DNA of 64,000 bases from an uncultured Tateyamaria sp. (GTDB lineage Bacteria; Pseudomonadota; Alphaproteobacteria; Rhodobacterales; Rhodobacteraceae): contig CANMVD010000001.1 in NCBI GenBank assembly GCA_947501275.1, positions 124,001 through 188,000 of the forward strand, given 5' to 3'. Below the pieces are notes generated by a model. That model saw nothing but the letters and a program-made list of their open reading frames with translations, had not been told where the DNA came from and did no database searches. The position numbers were made by a program, and so were the translations under genes. Within the stretch, counting starts at the first letter, position 1, and each line of letters opens with the position of its first letter. Positions 33,583 to 42,776 of the stretch are shown piece by piece.

Positions 33583-35277
33583 TCACGGTTTGAAAAAATC
33601 CTCTAGTTTCATCAACTCGGAACCCTCAACCGCTGTTTCGACTTCCGTCATCGCATGCTCAGTCAAGTAGTCTCTCCATTCGGGCGAGACTGTTATAGCT
33701 ACAGACAAGTTCGCAAGGTATTCTTTTAACTCCGACGATGCTGCTCCTGTCAGAGCAATGAAGTAATTATTCGAAACGTTTATGTCAGGGGCAAAACCTA
33801 TGACGTTGCGAACTGGCGGCTTTCCAACAAGAAGGTCATGAAAAGGGACCCCTGTTACGTCCGTTATTGGTGTAAGGAAAACAGGTTCTTGTGTTGTATT
33901 CGCGAGAATTTCAAATGGGTTACTTAGGGTTAAATCGACAACGCCATCGGCGAGAGACTCGGTGGCCAAACCACCAGTTTCATATTCAACAACAGTCCAT
34001 CTGTCACCGAAATCGGAACCAAAGCTACTCTTGGCGAATTCCAATACCAATTGGTCTGCCGAAGCAGTTCCGTCGGGCATCTCGGAAGCAATACCTAATG
34101 TGGCCGAAGAAAACCAAGGTGCAACGTCAGAACTAACCTTTCCAGACGAAGCTGCGAAGAAAAAATCCTCGCTGGCGATTCTTGCGACAGGAACAATGCG
34201 TTCGGGACAACCCTCTTGGCGGAGTGCGTCAAATGCACTTGCGTCAACTATCACTGCACTTATTGAGTCGTTTGAACCTGCACAAAGTCGTCGCGCGAAG
34301 TCTAGTGGTTCCAACAAGGTAGTTTCCCAGCGCAGCCTAAATTCGTTTGAGCTGGTAAGTGTTTGAGCTACGGAAGAGAAAATTTCACCTGCTTCCACCG
34401 CGCGGCTGCTAAATTTGTTTCCAACAATTATCTGGACTGCATCAGTGTTTCCACCAACCAAAAGTTGAGTAGCTGCGGGCAACTTTTTGGAAACTGCTGC
34501 ACCTTGCGCAAACTTGATGGCAAACTTGTATCTGTCAAACCGCTCGTCCAGTGTCCAATTAACGGTTTGGTTGAATCCCAGCAACCAGTCTTGTTTCTCC
34601 GAAAAAACACTTGACCATGGACGTCTGGAGTAGAGCTCTGGGTCATCAATCAAAGCAGCTGTAGCTATCGCAGCGTTTGCGAAAGCCATTTTAAGGCTTT
34701 CGTTAGAACCCAGCTCGTTGGCAATGGCGTAAGGACACTGCCTGTCTATGTCTGAAAAGCCTCTTATGAGCCGACCTGGATTGTCGCAAATATAGTGTAA
34801 GGTCAGTAAGGTGATTACAGAGCCACGTACCGCTTCGCAATTTTCGATTGAAAACTCTGTTCCGGGTTGCGGTAAAGGCGCATCAAAGAATACGCACTCT
34901 TCCTCGCCAGGGAAAAAACTAATCGATCCGTTTGATGACATTCGCTCAATCTGATTACTCAAAAAAGCGACCGAACCTTGGTTTCGGTTTATGCCGTCCA
35001 TTCCAAATTGAGACGCTGTACGCAGCGCTTCGACTGATGTCGAGCGAGATATCACTGCGACGGGTTTAAATCCAACTTCTTCGAAGCGCTTCCAGCAAGA
35101 GTTCGATACGCCCCCTGGGCCACAATCTGCTGACACAGGTCCTCCCAAAACTGCATAGCAGAAAGTCAGAAGTGCTATTACCCTGAAGGAAGAGACAGTT
35201 CCCAAATGGACGGACGGTCTTGTCCATTTCGCGATACTATAAATGATACCGAAACTATTGAATCTAAAGATGGACAC
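33583..35277 (-). CDS. secreted receptor-like protein, C-terminal part Bug/TctC-like
   Basis: 564 residues as opened at 35277, overlapping the upstream gene by 100 nt; a TTG near 35202 would give a cleaner signal peptide (SSFRVIALLTFCYAVLGG). Cysteine pairs in DCGPGGVSNSCW and ERMSSN...CVFFDAP suggest a periplasmic protein. The last 200 residues look like a type 2 periplasmic binding lobe: WTVVEYETGGLATESLADGV resembles the YKGGxxAxxDLxxGxVD stretch of tricarboxylate receptors. No transporter subunits lie near. Function unknown. Confidence 0.6.
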   Translation of the reverse strand: MSIFRFNSFGIIYSIAKWTRPSVHLGTVSSFRVIALLTFCYAVLGGPVSADCGPGGVSNSCWKRFEEVGFKPVAVISRSTSVEALRTASQFGMDGINRNQGSVAFLSNQIERMSSNGSISFFPGEEECVFFDAPLPQPGTEFSIENCEAVRGSVITLLTLHYICDNPGRLIRGFSDIDRQCPYAIANELGSNESLKMAFANAAIATAALIDDPELYSRRPWSSVFSEKQDWLLGFNQTVNWTLDERFDRYKFAIKFAQGAAVSKKLPAATQLLVGGNTDAVQIIVGNKFSSRAVEAGEIFSSVAQTLTSSNEFRLRWETTLLEPLDFARRLCAGSNDSISAVIVDASAFDALRQEGCPERIVPVARIASEDFFFAASSGKVSSDVAPWFSSATLGIASEMPDGTASADQLVLEFAKSSFGSDFGDRWTVVEYETGGLATESLADGVVDLTLSNPFEILANTTQEPVFLTPITDVTGVPFHDLLVGKPPVRNVIGFAPDINVSNNYFIALTGAASSELKEYLANLSVAITVSPEWRDYLTEHAMTEVETAVEGSELMKLEDFFKP

Positions 35278-35687
35278 GGATCTATCACCCTACACAAACG
35301 ATCAATGCCCACGGTATCGATGTATCGAGTCGCGTCATCGGCCAGTACAGTATTGCTTTTGCGTAGGTTCACTGCAATAGACTGATGTGAAATTCCTTTT
35401 GAGCTCTTGTCATCACGATAGCCTATGACGATTTTGGGGCTAGAAAGCTGTTCAACATCGCCGGACAAGTCAACACTCACCGATCCATTTTCCGAGACCT
35501 CTCCGGAAATGATGGAGACGTCAGGTAGTTCAGGCGACGTTATCCACCAAGTCATAAATGACGCAAAAAAAGCGGAAGCGATACCTACCAAGAGAGGATG
35601 CTTTGCAAGAGCGAAAATTTTTTTCACTCCAACATCTGATTCAGATGTGCGCGTCAAAGTATACACTCCAAAAGGGATACTCGGCAA
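35178..35687 (-). CDS. hypothetical membrane-anchored protein
   Basis: 169 residues from a TTG at 35687; a GTG at 35627 is an alternative. A single N-terminal membrane anchor (HPLLVGIASAFFASFMTWWI), then a beta-rich outer domain with a likely disulfide (LCRVIDPCPS). Not recognised. Overlaps the secreted protein gene downstream, suggesting one unit. Confidence 0.55.
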   Translation of the reverse strand: MPSIPFGVYTLTRTSESDVGVKKIFALAKHPLLVGIASAFFASFMTWWITSPELPDVSIISGEVSENGSVSVDLSGDVEQLSSPKIVIGYRDDKSSKGISHQSIAVNLRKSNTVLADDATRYIDTVGIDRLCRVIDPCPSLDSIVSVSFIVSRNGQDRPSIWELSLPSG

Positions 35688-35955
35688 AGTATCACTAAGA
35701 TGTTACCAAGTTGTTAGTCGCCCGTTCCTACATCGTTAACCAAGACTTTTCCAGTACTTGACTCCGGTCATACGCGTGTTTGGCGGAAACCGTTGTATTG
35801 GTGTACGGTGCCAAAGGACAGATCCAATGCGTTTGGACGTGACGGTTCCCACTTGTTTACTTGGTTTCAGACCACGTACCAATATCTCTTACATGAATTG
35901 GAAACAGCGCACGAGTCCGCTTGTTGCTATCGCGTAGACTGCTTACGTTTGCCAC

Positions 35956-36093
35956 ATGAACCAAGATGCGTTTCTGATTTCCCTCATAGCCGGAATTTTG
36001 GCGAGCCTGATCTGGCCTGAGCTCACCCAACCTTTTGCCATGATTTGCTTCGGCTTTGGCATTGGATTGCTCAATAGAGCTAGAAACGGATGA
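35956..36093 (+). CDS. possible 45-residue two-span membrane peptide
   Basis: ATG 35956 to TGA 36091-36093. Two hydrophobic stretches (LISLIAGILASLIW; FAMICFGFGIGLL) separated by PELTQP, with a basic end RARNG. Looks like a small hairpin membrane peptide (holin- or toxin-like size). No ribosome site is seen, so existence is uncertain. Convergent with the phage-protein fragment. Confidence 0.35.
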   Translation: MNQDAFLISLIAGILASLIWPELTQPFAMICFGFGIGLLNRARNG

Positions 36094-36095
36094 AC

Positions 36096-36656
36096 TCATT
36101 GCTCAGTTCCCGCTTGAGATGCCAAGAATGCCGCAATCAATCGCCGTCCTGCATCTGACTGCTGGCCTTTTGCTATCGGCCCGCCGTTCCTGAGCATTGC
36201 AGCCAGTTCGCGGGCCGCTTTACGGGTGTTGAAATCACTCAACCGCTTTGCACCCTCACCGATTGCCGAAGGTGCCAGTAGAAGAGGATTGCCGGTTAGG
36301 CCTGCGCCTGCTGACGCACCGACAAAGCCGCCCATAGGAAGCTGGCCAGAAGTCGGAGCCAGCCGAGCTAAAAACCTAGCAGCCCGTTCCGTAGGTGACC
36401 CTTTTATGACATCCCGCATTGCGCCCAATTCCCAATCCTTGAACTGCCGCCTCTGTTTTGGGTTTTCCAAGACGCTCTTGATACGCTGCAAAATGGCTCC
36501 GCTCTCGCTGCCGCCAAGCATATCGCGTGTTGCGCCGCGGTCCAAAGCTCCAGTGTCTGTTGCTTCAATCAATTCCGCTTTCTTCCTGCGCGTAGTTGCA
36601 CTCCGGGCGGCATTCAATTCACCGATCAAACCTTGCGCATCATTGGTCCCTGCCAC
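36096..36656 (-). pseudogene. C-terminal remnant of a phage structural-type protein
   Basis: 186 residues opened by a GTG at 36656 without a ribosome site. Composition Gly/Ala/Arg-rich with MGGFVGASAGAGLTGNPLLL and ARELAAMLRNGG, like the C-terminal end of large internal-virion or tail-associated proteins. The missing N-terminal bulk suggests a truncated prophage gene. Confidence 0.5.
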
Positions 36657-37256
36657 TTGACTTGGTTCCAGTCCGTCGAGGATCTCATCTGTCCGTCGTC
36701 AGGGGTTTTGGGACCAATGGCGGCCTGAACTAAGCAAGAGTTTGGCTCATCTTGTTGGATTGATTATGCGGCGCATATGCGCACTCTGCGCGACGAAACC
36801 ATACACTTGGCGACGTGGATTTCGGCCTGCCCTTACGAGATGAAAAACTTTCTCGCTTGTCTCCCAATTTCAATGGTCCCCCTTGCTTGATGAACGCACG
36901 GTCGCTTCGGCGGAGGCAGGTCCACAACCTATATTTTTCGGCGTGGAAATGGTCGTTTCGAAATGGCACCCGGGCTAAGAACCACGGCCAACTCTCGGTA
37001 AACATCGCGAACTCTTTTGTGAGTTGTTGTTAATGAATAGTTTGGCCGTCGGCCAAGAACTGGCGGCAATTCATTGATTCACTTCACAATTTTTCTCACA
37101 AAGATCACGTGACCTGTGACTATTTCCCGTGCTTATACCCCGCATTCGGACCAAGTATTTCCAATGTATCGCCCGATCCGCACTTGGCTAAACAGCGGAG
37201 AGGCCACAATCTCGGTTTGATCTTCGCAACAACCAAATCTCAAGCGGAGATCACCC
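36657..37256. other. 600-bp non-coding region before the RTX gene
   Basis: No convincing gene on either strand. Marks the right end of the accessory island and should carry the promoter of the RTX gene. Includes a perfect palindrome TTGGCCG-T-CGGCCAA (37042-37056), framed by AATGAAT (37032-37038) and ATTCATT (37069-37075), able to form a cruciform about 200 bp upstream of the RTX start. Confidence 0.55.
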
Positions 37257-40200
37257 ATGCTTTCAGAACTACTTGTAAGCCTACGCGCCAAGCTGCTGAC
37301 GACCTCGTCACTGGCGCAGGAAACTGTTCGTGATGGACAGACACTGATCAACGGCTTTTTCCAAAGCACCGTTGTCGACAACACCCCTGCCTTTGTACTC
37401 AACAACGATCTTTCGCGTTTTCTGAACTTTGGCGCGGTCGAAACCAACGACGCTTCTTCTGCGGTATCGGTCGAGGCCGAAGACGTTCAGGTCTTTAACT
37501 TCCGCACAGGCAGCATCGAAGCGAATGGCGCAGATGCCACTGGCATCGAAGTGACCGATGGCTCCAGCGCCGACATTCGCAACTTTGGCAGCATTGCCGG
37601 TGAGTTGAATGGTGTTGAATTCAGCGGTTCCGGCAGCTCGGGCACGCTCGATAACTTCCGTGGCGGTGTCATTTCGTCTGATAGCCGCGCCGTCGAGATC
37701 GAAGGTGCAGGTATCAGCGTTCGCAACTTTGGCGACATTGTCGGCACCGACAACCAGCGCAACGGTACCATCTATACCAACGCAACAGCAGAAGATGTCA
37801 GTATCTCGAACTTCACGGGCGGAACCATCGACGCAGGTGCGGGCAATGATGGCGCCGGTATTTCGTTCCAAGTTGGCGACGAAGCAGGCGACGTGGTTTC
37901 AAACACAATCTTCAACGGTTTTGGTGCCACCATTCAAGGGCGCGGCCAAGCAGCTGCGAACACGGGCGGCGCCGGCGACGGCATTCGCATCAACAACGGC
38001 GCACAAGGCACAGTGTCTGACACGGACATAGTGAACTCGGGCCTCGTCTCATCCGAAAGCAACAATGGCACAGCTGCCGGTATCCGCGTCGCCGATGGTG
38101 TTTCAGCCGAAGGACGTATCCTGAACACATCCACCGGTGTGATCGAAGGGGTGCGCAATGGTCTTTATATCGGCGAAGCCGAGCATGACCTTGATGTTCT
38201 TAACTTCGGAACGATCCAATCTGACAGCCGAGCCGTGAACATCGATGGGACCGGTGTTGATCTGACCAACGCGGGTGACATTCTGGGGACAGATGACCAA
38301 CGCAACGGCACTCTCTACGCCGATGGTACGGCGGATGACTTCAGCGTGCGGAATCTCGCAAGCGGGACAATTGATGCTGGCGAAGGCAACCAAGGTTCTG
38401 GCTTTGGTGCCGAGATCGGTGGGGCTGCGGATGGTGCCAACACGTTCACTCTGGACAATGATGGGATCATTCAGGGCCGAGGAAACGCGCCAGCGGGCAA
38501 CAACCCCGCGGGAGATGGCGTACGGATTGGCAATGTCGGCAACACCGGCACGACCGACGCCACTATCACCAACTCAGGCGAGATTTTGTCTGAAGGTGCC
38601 AACGGCACGGTCGCAGGCGTTCGTGTCATAAACGGCGTGAATTTTCAGGGCGATCTGTCCAACTCAGGTTTGATTTCCGGTGTCCAAAACGGCGTTTACT
38701 TCGGGACAGGAGACCACACCGGCGGTTCCTTTGTGAACGAAGCAGGCGGCGTCGTTTCCTCGGACAGTCGTGCCCTGAACATCGACGGCACAGGCCTGAG
38801 CGTTGAAAACGCCGGTTCAATCCTTGGCACAGCTGATCAGCGCAACGGTACGGCCTATGCTGATGGCACTGCAGATGATTTTTCGGTCGTCAACAGCGGC
38901 TCTATCGATGCCGGTGCAGGCAACCAAGGCTCAGGGTTTGGCGCTGAAATCGGCGGTGCCGCTGATGGAGCAAACAGCTTTGCCCTCGACAATTCAGGGA
39001 CGATTCAGGGCCGTGGAAACGCAGCTGCGGGTACGTCGCTGGCAGGCGATGGCATTCGGATCGGCAACGTTGGCAATGTCGGCGTAACCGACGCCGTCAT
39101 CAACAATTCCGGGGCAATCACATCCGAAGGCGCTAACGGAACCGTTGCCGGTGTTCGTGTCGTGAATGGCATCGATTTCAAAGGCGAATTGAGCAACTCA
39201 GGGACGATTTCCGGCGTACAGAACGGTGTCTATTTCGGCACGGGCAACCACACGGGCGGATCCTTTGTGAACTCCGGTGTGGTATCCTCTGACAGCCGTG
39301 CCTTGAACATCGACGGTGAAGGGTTGGAAGTCGTGAACTCCGGCGCGATCCTCGGCACTGGTGATCAACGCAACGGCACGGTCTACGCTGACGGTACCGC
39401 AGACAACTACACCTTCACAAATACCGGTGTCGTCGACGCCGGGCAGGGCAACAACGGCTCAGCCGTGTCGCTGCAAACCGGTGACGTGGATGGGGACATC
39501 GTATCGGCCGCAATCTTCAATGAAGGTGTTCTTCAAGGCCGCGGTGACGCAGTTGAGGGCAACACCGTTGGTGACGGCCTGCGCCTCTTCAGCAATCAAG
39601 AAGACGCAAGCTTTGCCGGGTTGGTGCAAAACGAAGGTGTCATCGCCGGATCCGAAGACAGCGACGCCGCAGCGGGTATCCGCATCGACGGTGGCGTGAC
39701 TTTGCTCGGCGCCATACTGAACGAAGGTGAAATCAACGGCACGGTCAACGCCATTGATGCCCGCGAAGCAGGCGACGTGACATTCGTCAACGACGACGAA
39801 GGTTTGGTAAATGGTAATGTGTTACTTGGTGCCGGAGACGACATCGTTGTGGACCTCGGTCAGATCAACGGTGTCGTCGATGGCGGCGGCGGAGATGATG
39901 TCTTGATCGCTGGTCAAGGCGACAACGTGATCGTCGGCGGCCTTGGCAATGACTTCATCGAAGGTGGCGATGGCGTAGACACCGCAGATTTCTCTGACCA
40001 GGACGTTGCCGTGACGGTAAACCTCGGTGCAAACGGCAACGGCACGGCAACCCGCGAAACCGGGTTCTCCATTTCGGTGCAGGATGTCGTGGTTGGCGCA
40101 TCATTGCAGGACACGCCGAACATCGATGATGGCGCTGGATTTGTGGCCGAGGCCCTTGCCGGGAACCTGTATTACAACATCCACACATCTGAGTTCCCAG

Positions 40201-40964
40201 GTGGTGAAATCCGTGGCCAGCTGGAAGTTGTCAGCGATATCGGTGCCGGACATAACCGCGTGATCGAACTGGCGGGATCGTTGGATGCCGCACAGGAACC
40301 TGGGCCGACATCCGACAGCGAAGCCACAGGCGAAGCGACGTTAACAATCCGCTTCAACGAAGCAGGTGACGTCGTTTACTCCTCCGAGCTGACGGTAACG
40401 GGCCTGAACGAAGCAGATCTGCAAACCCCGGTTCCGGGCGCTGTTTCGGCAATCCACCTGCACAACGCACCTGCCGGGATCAACGGTCCTATCGCGCAGG
40501 ACACGTTGGTGGACGCCGGTGCAACCATTGACGCAGACGCCCCCACGGGTGTGTCCGGCCTCGACGTCATCAACGAAGTTGTAGAGACCGACATCCTCAG
40601 CTCGATCGAGAACGTGATCGGGTCGGACGATGGCGACATCATCATCGGGTCCAATGCCGACAACACCCTGTCGGGTGAAGGCGGTGACGACCTGCTCAAC
40701 GGCGGCCAGGGAGACGACCTGCTGCTCGGCGGCGAAGGTTCCGACACTTTCACTTTCGAAGGTTTGTTCGGCAACGACACGGTAGGCGACTTTGAAGTGG
40801 GTGTGGACCGGTTGGACTTCTCCGACTTTGGCCCGGACTTCGCCGAAAACCTCGTTGTGTCGCAAGACGGTAACGACGCCCTGCTGACCTTCTCTTCGGA
40901 CGCCTCCGTGCGCCTCGAAGGGGTCAACAGCAGCGACTTCACCGACGACGACTTCATCGCCTGA
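37257..40964 (+). CDS. RTX/CHRD-domain repeat protein, type I secretion substrate
   Basis: 1235 residues, acidic, almost free of cysteine, no N-terminal signal peptide, as expected for a T1SS substrate. Residues about 55-850 hold four imperfect repeats of 176-181 residues (each marked by a D-Q-R-N-G-T core at about 163, 345, 525 and 700), likely a beta-solenoid stalk. Residues about 860-915 have RTX calcium motifs (GGGGDDVLIAGQGDN); about 965-1085 hold two CHRD half-domains in reversed order; about 1120-1165 a second RTX block (GEGGDDLLNGGQGDDLLLGG), then the secretion-signal tail. Encoded next to its own exporter. Probable adhesin or surface-layer-like matrix protein. Confidence 0.88.
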   Translation: MLSELLVSLRAKLLTTSSLAQETVRDGQTLINGFFQSTVVDNTPAFVLNNDLSRFLNFGAVETNDASSAVSVEAEDVQVFNFRTGSIEANGADATGIEVTDGSSADIRNFGSIAGELNGVEFSGSGSSGTLDNFRGGVISSDSRAVEIEGAGISVRNFGDIVGTDNQRNGTIYTNATAEDVSISNFTGGTIDAGAGNDGAGISFQVGDEAGDVVSNTIFNGFGATIQGRGQAAANTGGAGDGIRINNGAQGTVSDTDIVNSGLVSSESNNGTAAGIRVADGVSAEGRILNTSTGVIEGVRNGLYIGEAEHDLDVLNFGTIQSDSRAVNIDGTGVDLTNAGDILGTDDQRNGTLYADGTADDFSVRNLASGTIDAGEGNQGSGFGAEIGGAADGANTFTLDNDGIIQGRGNAPAGNNPAGDGVRIGNVGNTGTTDATITNSGEILSEGANGTVAGVRVINGVNFQGDLSNSGLISGVQNGVYFGTGDHTGGSFVNEAGGVVSSDSRALNIDGTGLSVENAGSILGTADQRNGTAYADGTADDFSVVNSGSIDAGAGNQGSGFGAEIGGAADGANSFALDNSGTIQGRGNAAAGTSLAGDGIRIGNVGNVGVTDAVINNSGAITSEGANGTVAGVRVVNGIDFKGELSNSGTISGVQNGVYFGTGNHTGGSFVNSGVVSSDSRALNIDGEGLEVVNSGAILGTGDQRNGTVYADGTADNYTFTNTGVVDAGQGNNGSAVSLQTGDVDGDIVSAAIFNEGVLQGRGDAVEGNTVGDGLRLFSNQEDASFAGLVQNEGVIAGSEDSDAAAGIRIDGGVTLLGAILNEGEINGTVNAIDAREAGDVTFVNDDEGLVNGNVLLGAGDDIVVDLGQINGVVDGGGGDDVLIAGQGDNVIVGGLGNDFIEGGDGVDTADFSDQDVAVTVNLGANGNGTATRETGFSISVQDVVVGASLQDTPNIDDGAGFVAEALAGNLYYNIHTSEFPGGEIRGQLEVVSDIGAGHNRVIELAGSLDAAQEPGPTSDSEATGEATLTIRFNEAGDVVYSSELTVTGLNEADLQTPVPGAVSAIHLHNAPAGINGPIAQDTLVDAGATIDADAPTGVSGLDVINEVVETDILSSIENVIGSDDGDIIIGSNADNTLSGEGGDDLLNGGQGDDLLLGGEGSDTFTFEGLFGNDTVGDFEVGVDRLDFSDFGPDFAENLVVSQDGNDALLTFSSDASVRLEGVNSSDFTDDDFIA

Positions 40965-40976
40965 TCAAAACACTCC

Positions 40977-41002
40977 GAGGTGGCGGCGCATGTCGCCACC
41001 TC
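40977..41002 (+). promoter_or_regulatory. intercistronic hairpin between RTX substrate and exporter genes
   Basis: GAGGTGGCG / CGCCACCTC, 9-bp perfect stem with an 8-nt loop, 12 nt after the RTX stop and 25 nt before the exporter ATG. No T-run follows; likely partial attenuation or 3' protection so that far more substrate than exporter is made. Confidence 0.7.
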
Positions 41003-41027
41003 TTCACCCTGAAAAGAGATCACCCAA

Positions 41028-42776
41028 ATGTTTCAGAAAACATCCACCGTCAAAACTGCATGGGGCAAGTTGCGCAACGGTTTTTTCGCCATCGGTTTCT
41101 TCAGCCTGATCCTTAATCTGCTGATGCTGGCCGGCCCCCTGTACATGTTACAAGTCTATGATCGCGTGCTGACCAGCCAAAACATGGACACCCTCATTGC
41201 CCTCAGCATTCTGCTGGGCGGCGTTTTTGTAGTCACTGGTCTTTTGGACCTGATCCGCATGCGGATTCTCAGCCGCCTTGGTGCGCGCTTTGAACTGGAG
41301 ATCGGTGCGCCCGTCTTGCAAGCCTCGATCCGCCGTCGGGTTCACGGAAAGGCCACCGGCGACAATCCTGCCGCCGATGTAAACGGGATGCGCGACTTCA
41401 TTTCGGGCCCGACGTTGGTCGCATTTTTCGACGCACCGTGGATCCCACTTTATTTGGGCGTGCTTTATGTGCTGCACCCCTACTTGGGCGCTTTCGGTCT
41501 TGGGGGCGCGCTTTTCCTGACACTCATGGCCCTGATCAACAACGCGCGCACCGCAGACGTGATGCAAGACGCCGCCAAGGCGCGCACCAGGTCCGACAGT
41601 TTGTTCACCTCCAGTGAGCAGAACGCAGAGCTCGTCCACGCTATGGGTATGACTGGTGATCTCGCCCGGCGTTGGACGGCTCTGCAACACAATGCACATC
41701 ACCTGAAATTGCGGGTGTCTGACCGGTTGGCCAGCTTTTCCGTGATGTCCAAGACGACCCGTATGGCCTTGCAATCGGGCATGTTGGGTTTGGGTGCCGC
41801 CCTTGCAGTAAGCGGACAGGCCACCGCCGGTGTGATGATTGCAGCCACCATCGTGTTAGCCCGGGCGCTGGCGCCAATCGACCAGTTGATCGGTCAATGG
41901 CGCACCTTTCTGGCCGCCCGCGGTTCGTACAAGACATTGCGTGCCTTATCGGAAACTTACCCCGAGGCACCCAAACGGCTGGCATTGCCGCGTCCTCAAA
42001 TTTCGCTGAACGCCACCATCGCGCAGGCGGGCCCGCCCTTGGCGCAAAACGCCACCATCGGCGGGATCGAGTTTGCCCTGTCAGCTGGCGACGTTTTGGC
42101 CGTAATCGGCCATAGTGGGTCCGGTAAGTCGACGCTGGCAAAGATGCTTGCCGGGATCTGGGCTCCCCAACGCGGAGCCATTCGTCTTGACGGTACACCC
42201 ATGGCAAAGTGGGATCCCGACGAGCTGGGCCACTTGGTGGGATACTTGCCGCAGGATGTGCATCTGTTTGACGGGACAATTCGTGAAAACATAGCACGGT
42301 TTTCAACGTCCATTGACGACAGCAAGGTACTGGCCGCGGCCGTAGCCGCCGATGTACACGGACTGATCACCAGCCTTCCAAATGGTTATGCAACAGAGAT
42401 CGGTGACGGTTTCCACCTGTCAGGTGGACAGCGCCAACGGATCGCACTCGCACGTGCTCTGTACGATGATCCCTTCATTCTGGTTCTGGATGAGCCGAAT
42501 TCAGACTTGGACGCCCAAGGCGAGGCGGCACTGCGCAACGCCATTCGTGGCGCCAGCACACGGGGGGCCATAACCTTTGTCATGACGCATCGCCCGAGCA
42601 CGCTGGAGGCCGTGAACAAGGTCCTGACCCTCAACAAAGGCACGCAAACCGGCTTTGGCGACAAGGAAGACATCCTGCGCCCGCGTCAACAGGAGACACC
42701 TTTGGCACAGACAGCTGCCGCACAACTGGCCGCTCGCCGCTCCCAAGAACCCGCTCAGAAAGGAGCAGCACAATGA
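41028..42776 (+). CDS. type I secretion ABC transporter, permease/ATPase fusion (PrtD-type)
   Basis: 582 residues. N-terminal exporter membrane domain with six spans (first: FFAIGFFSLILNLLMLAGPL) and the C-terminal ATPase: Walker A GHSGSGKST at about 361-369, signature LSGGQRQRIALARAL at about 464, Walker B LVLDEP at about 484 and the H-loop TH in VMTHRPST. No N-terminal C39-like domain, matching the PrtD/HasD class that exports RTX proteins. Overlaps the adaptor gene by 4 nt. The outer-membrane TolC partner is elsewhere. Confidence 0.93.
   Translation: MFQKTSTVKTAWGKLRNGFFAIGFFSLILNLLMLAGPLYMLQVYDRVLTSQNMDTLIALSILLGGVFVVTGLLDLIRMRILSRLGARFELEIGAPVLQASIRRRVHGKATGDNPAADVNGMRDFISGPTLVAFFDAPWIPLYLGVLYVLHPYLGAFGLGGALFLTLMALINNARTADVMQDAAKARTRSDSLFTSSEQNAELVHAMGMTGDLARRWTALQHNAHHLKLRVSDRLASFSVMSKTTRMALQSGMLGLGAALAVSGQATAGVMIAATIVLARALAPIDQLIGQWRTFLAARGSYKTLRALSETYPEAPKRLALPRPQISLNATIAQAGPPLAQNATIGGIEFALSAGDVLAVIGHSGSGKSTLAKMLAGIWAPQRGAIRLDGTPMAKWDPDELGHLVGYLPQDVHLFDGTIRENIARFSTSIDDSKVLAAAVAADVHGLITSLPNGYATEIGDGFHLSGGQRQRIALARALYDDPFILVLDEPNSDLDAQGEAALRNAIRGASTRGAITFVMTHRPSTLEAVNKVLTLNKGTQTGFGDKEDILRPRQQETPLAQTAAAQLAARRSQEPAQKGAAQ

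Noticed and set aside
36730-37005. 91-codon minus-strand frame before the RTX gene
   Set aside because: No ribosome site, no motifs, unusual composition.
37734-39870. CRISPR array suspicion because of regularly spaced repeats
   Set aside because: The repeats are about 540 bp, in frame and protein coding; no short repeats with unique spacers or cas genes were seen anywhere in the window.
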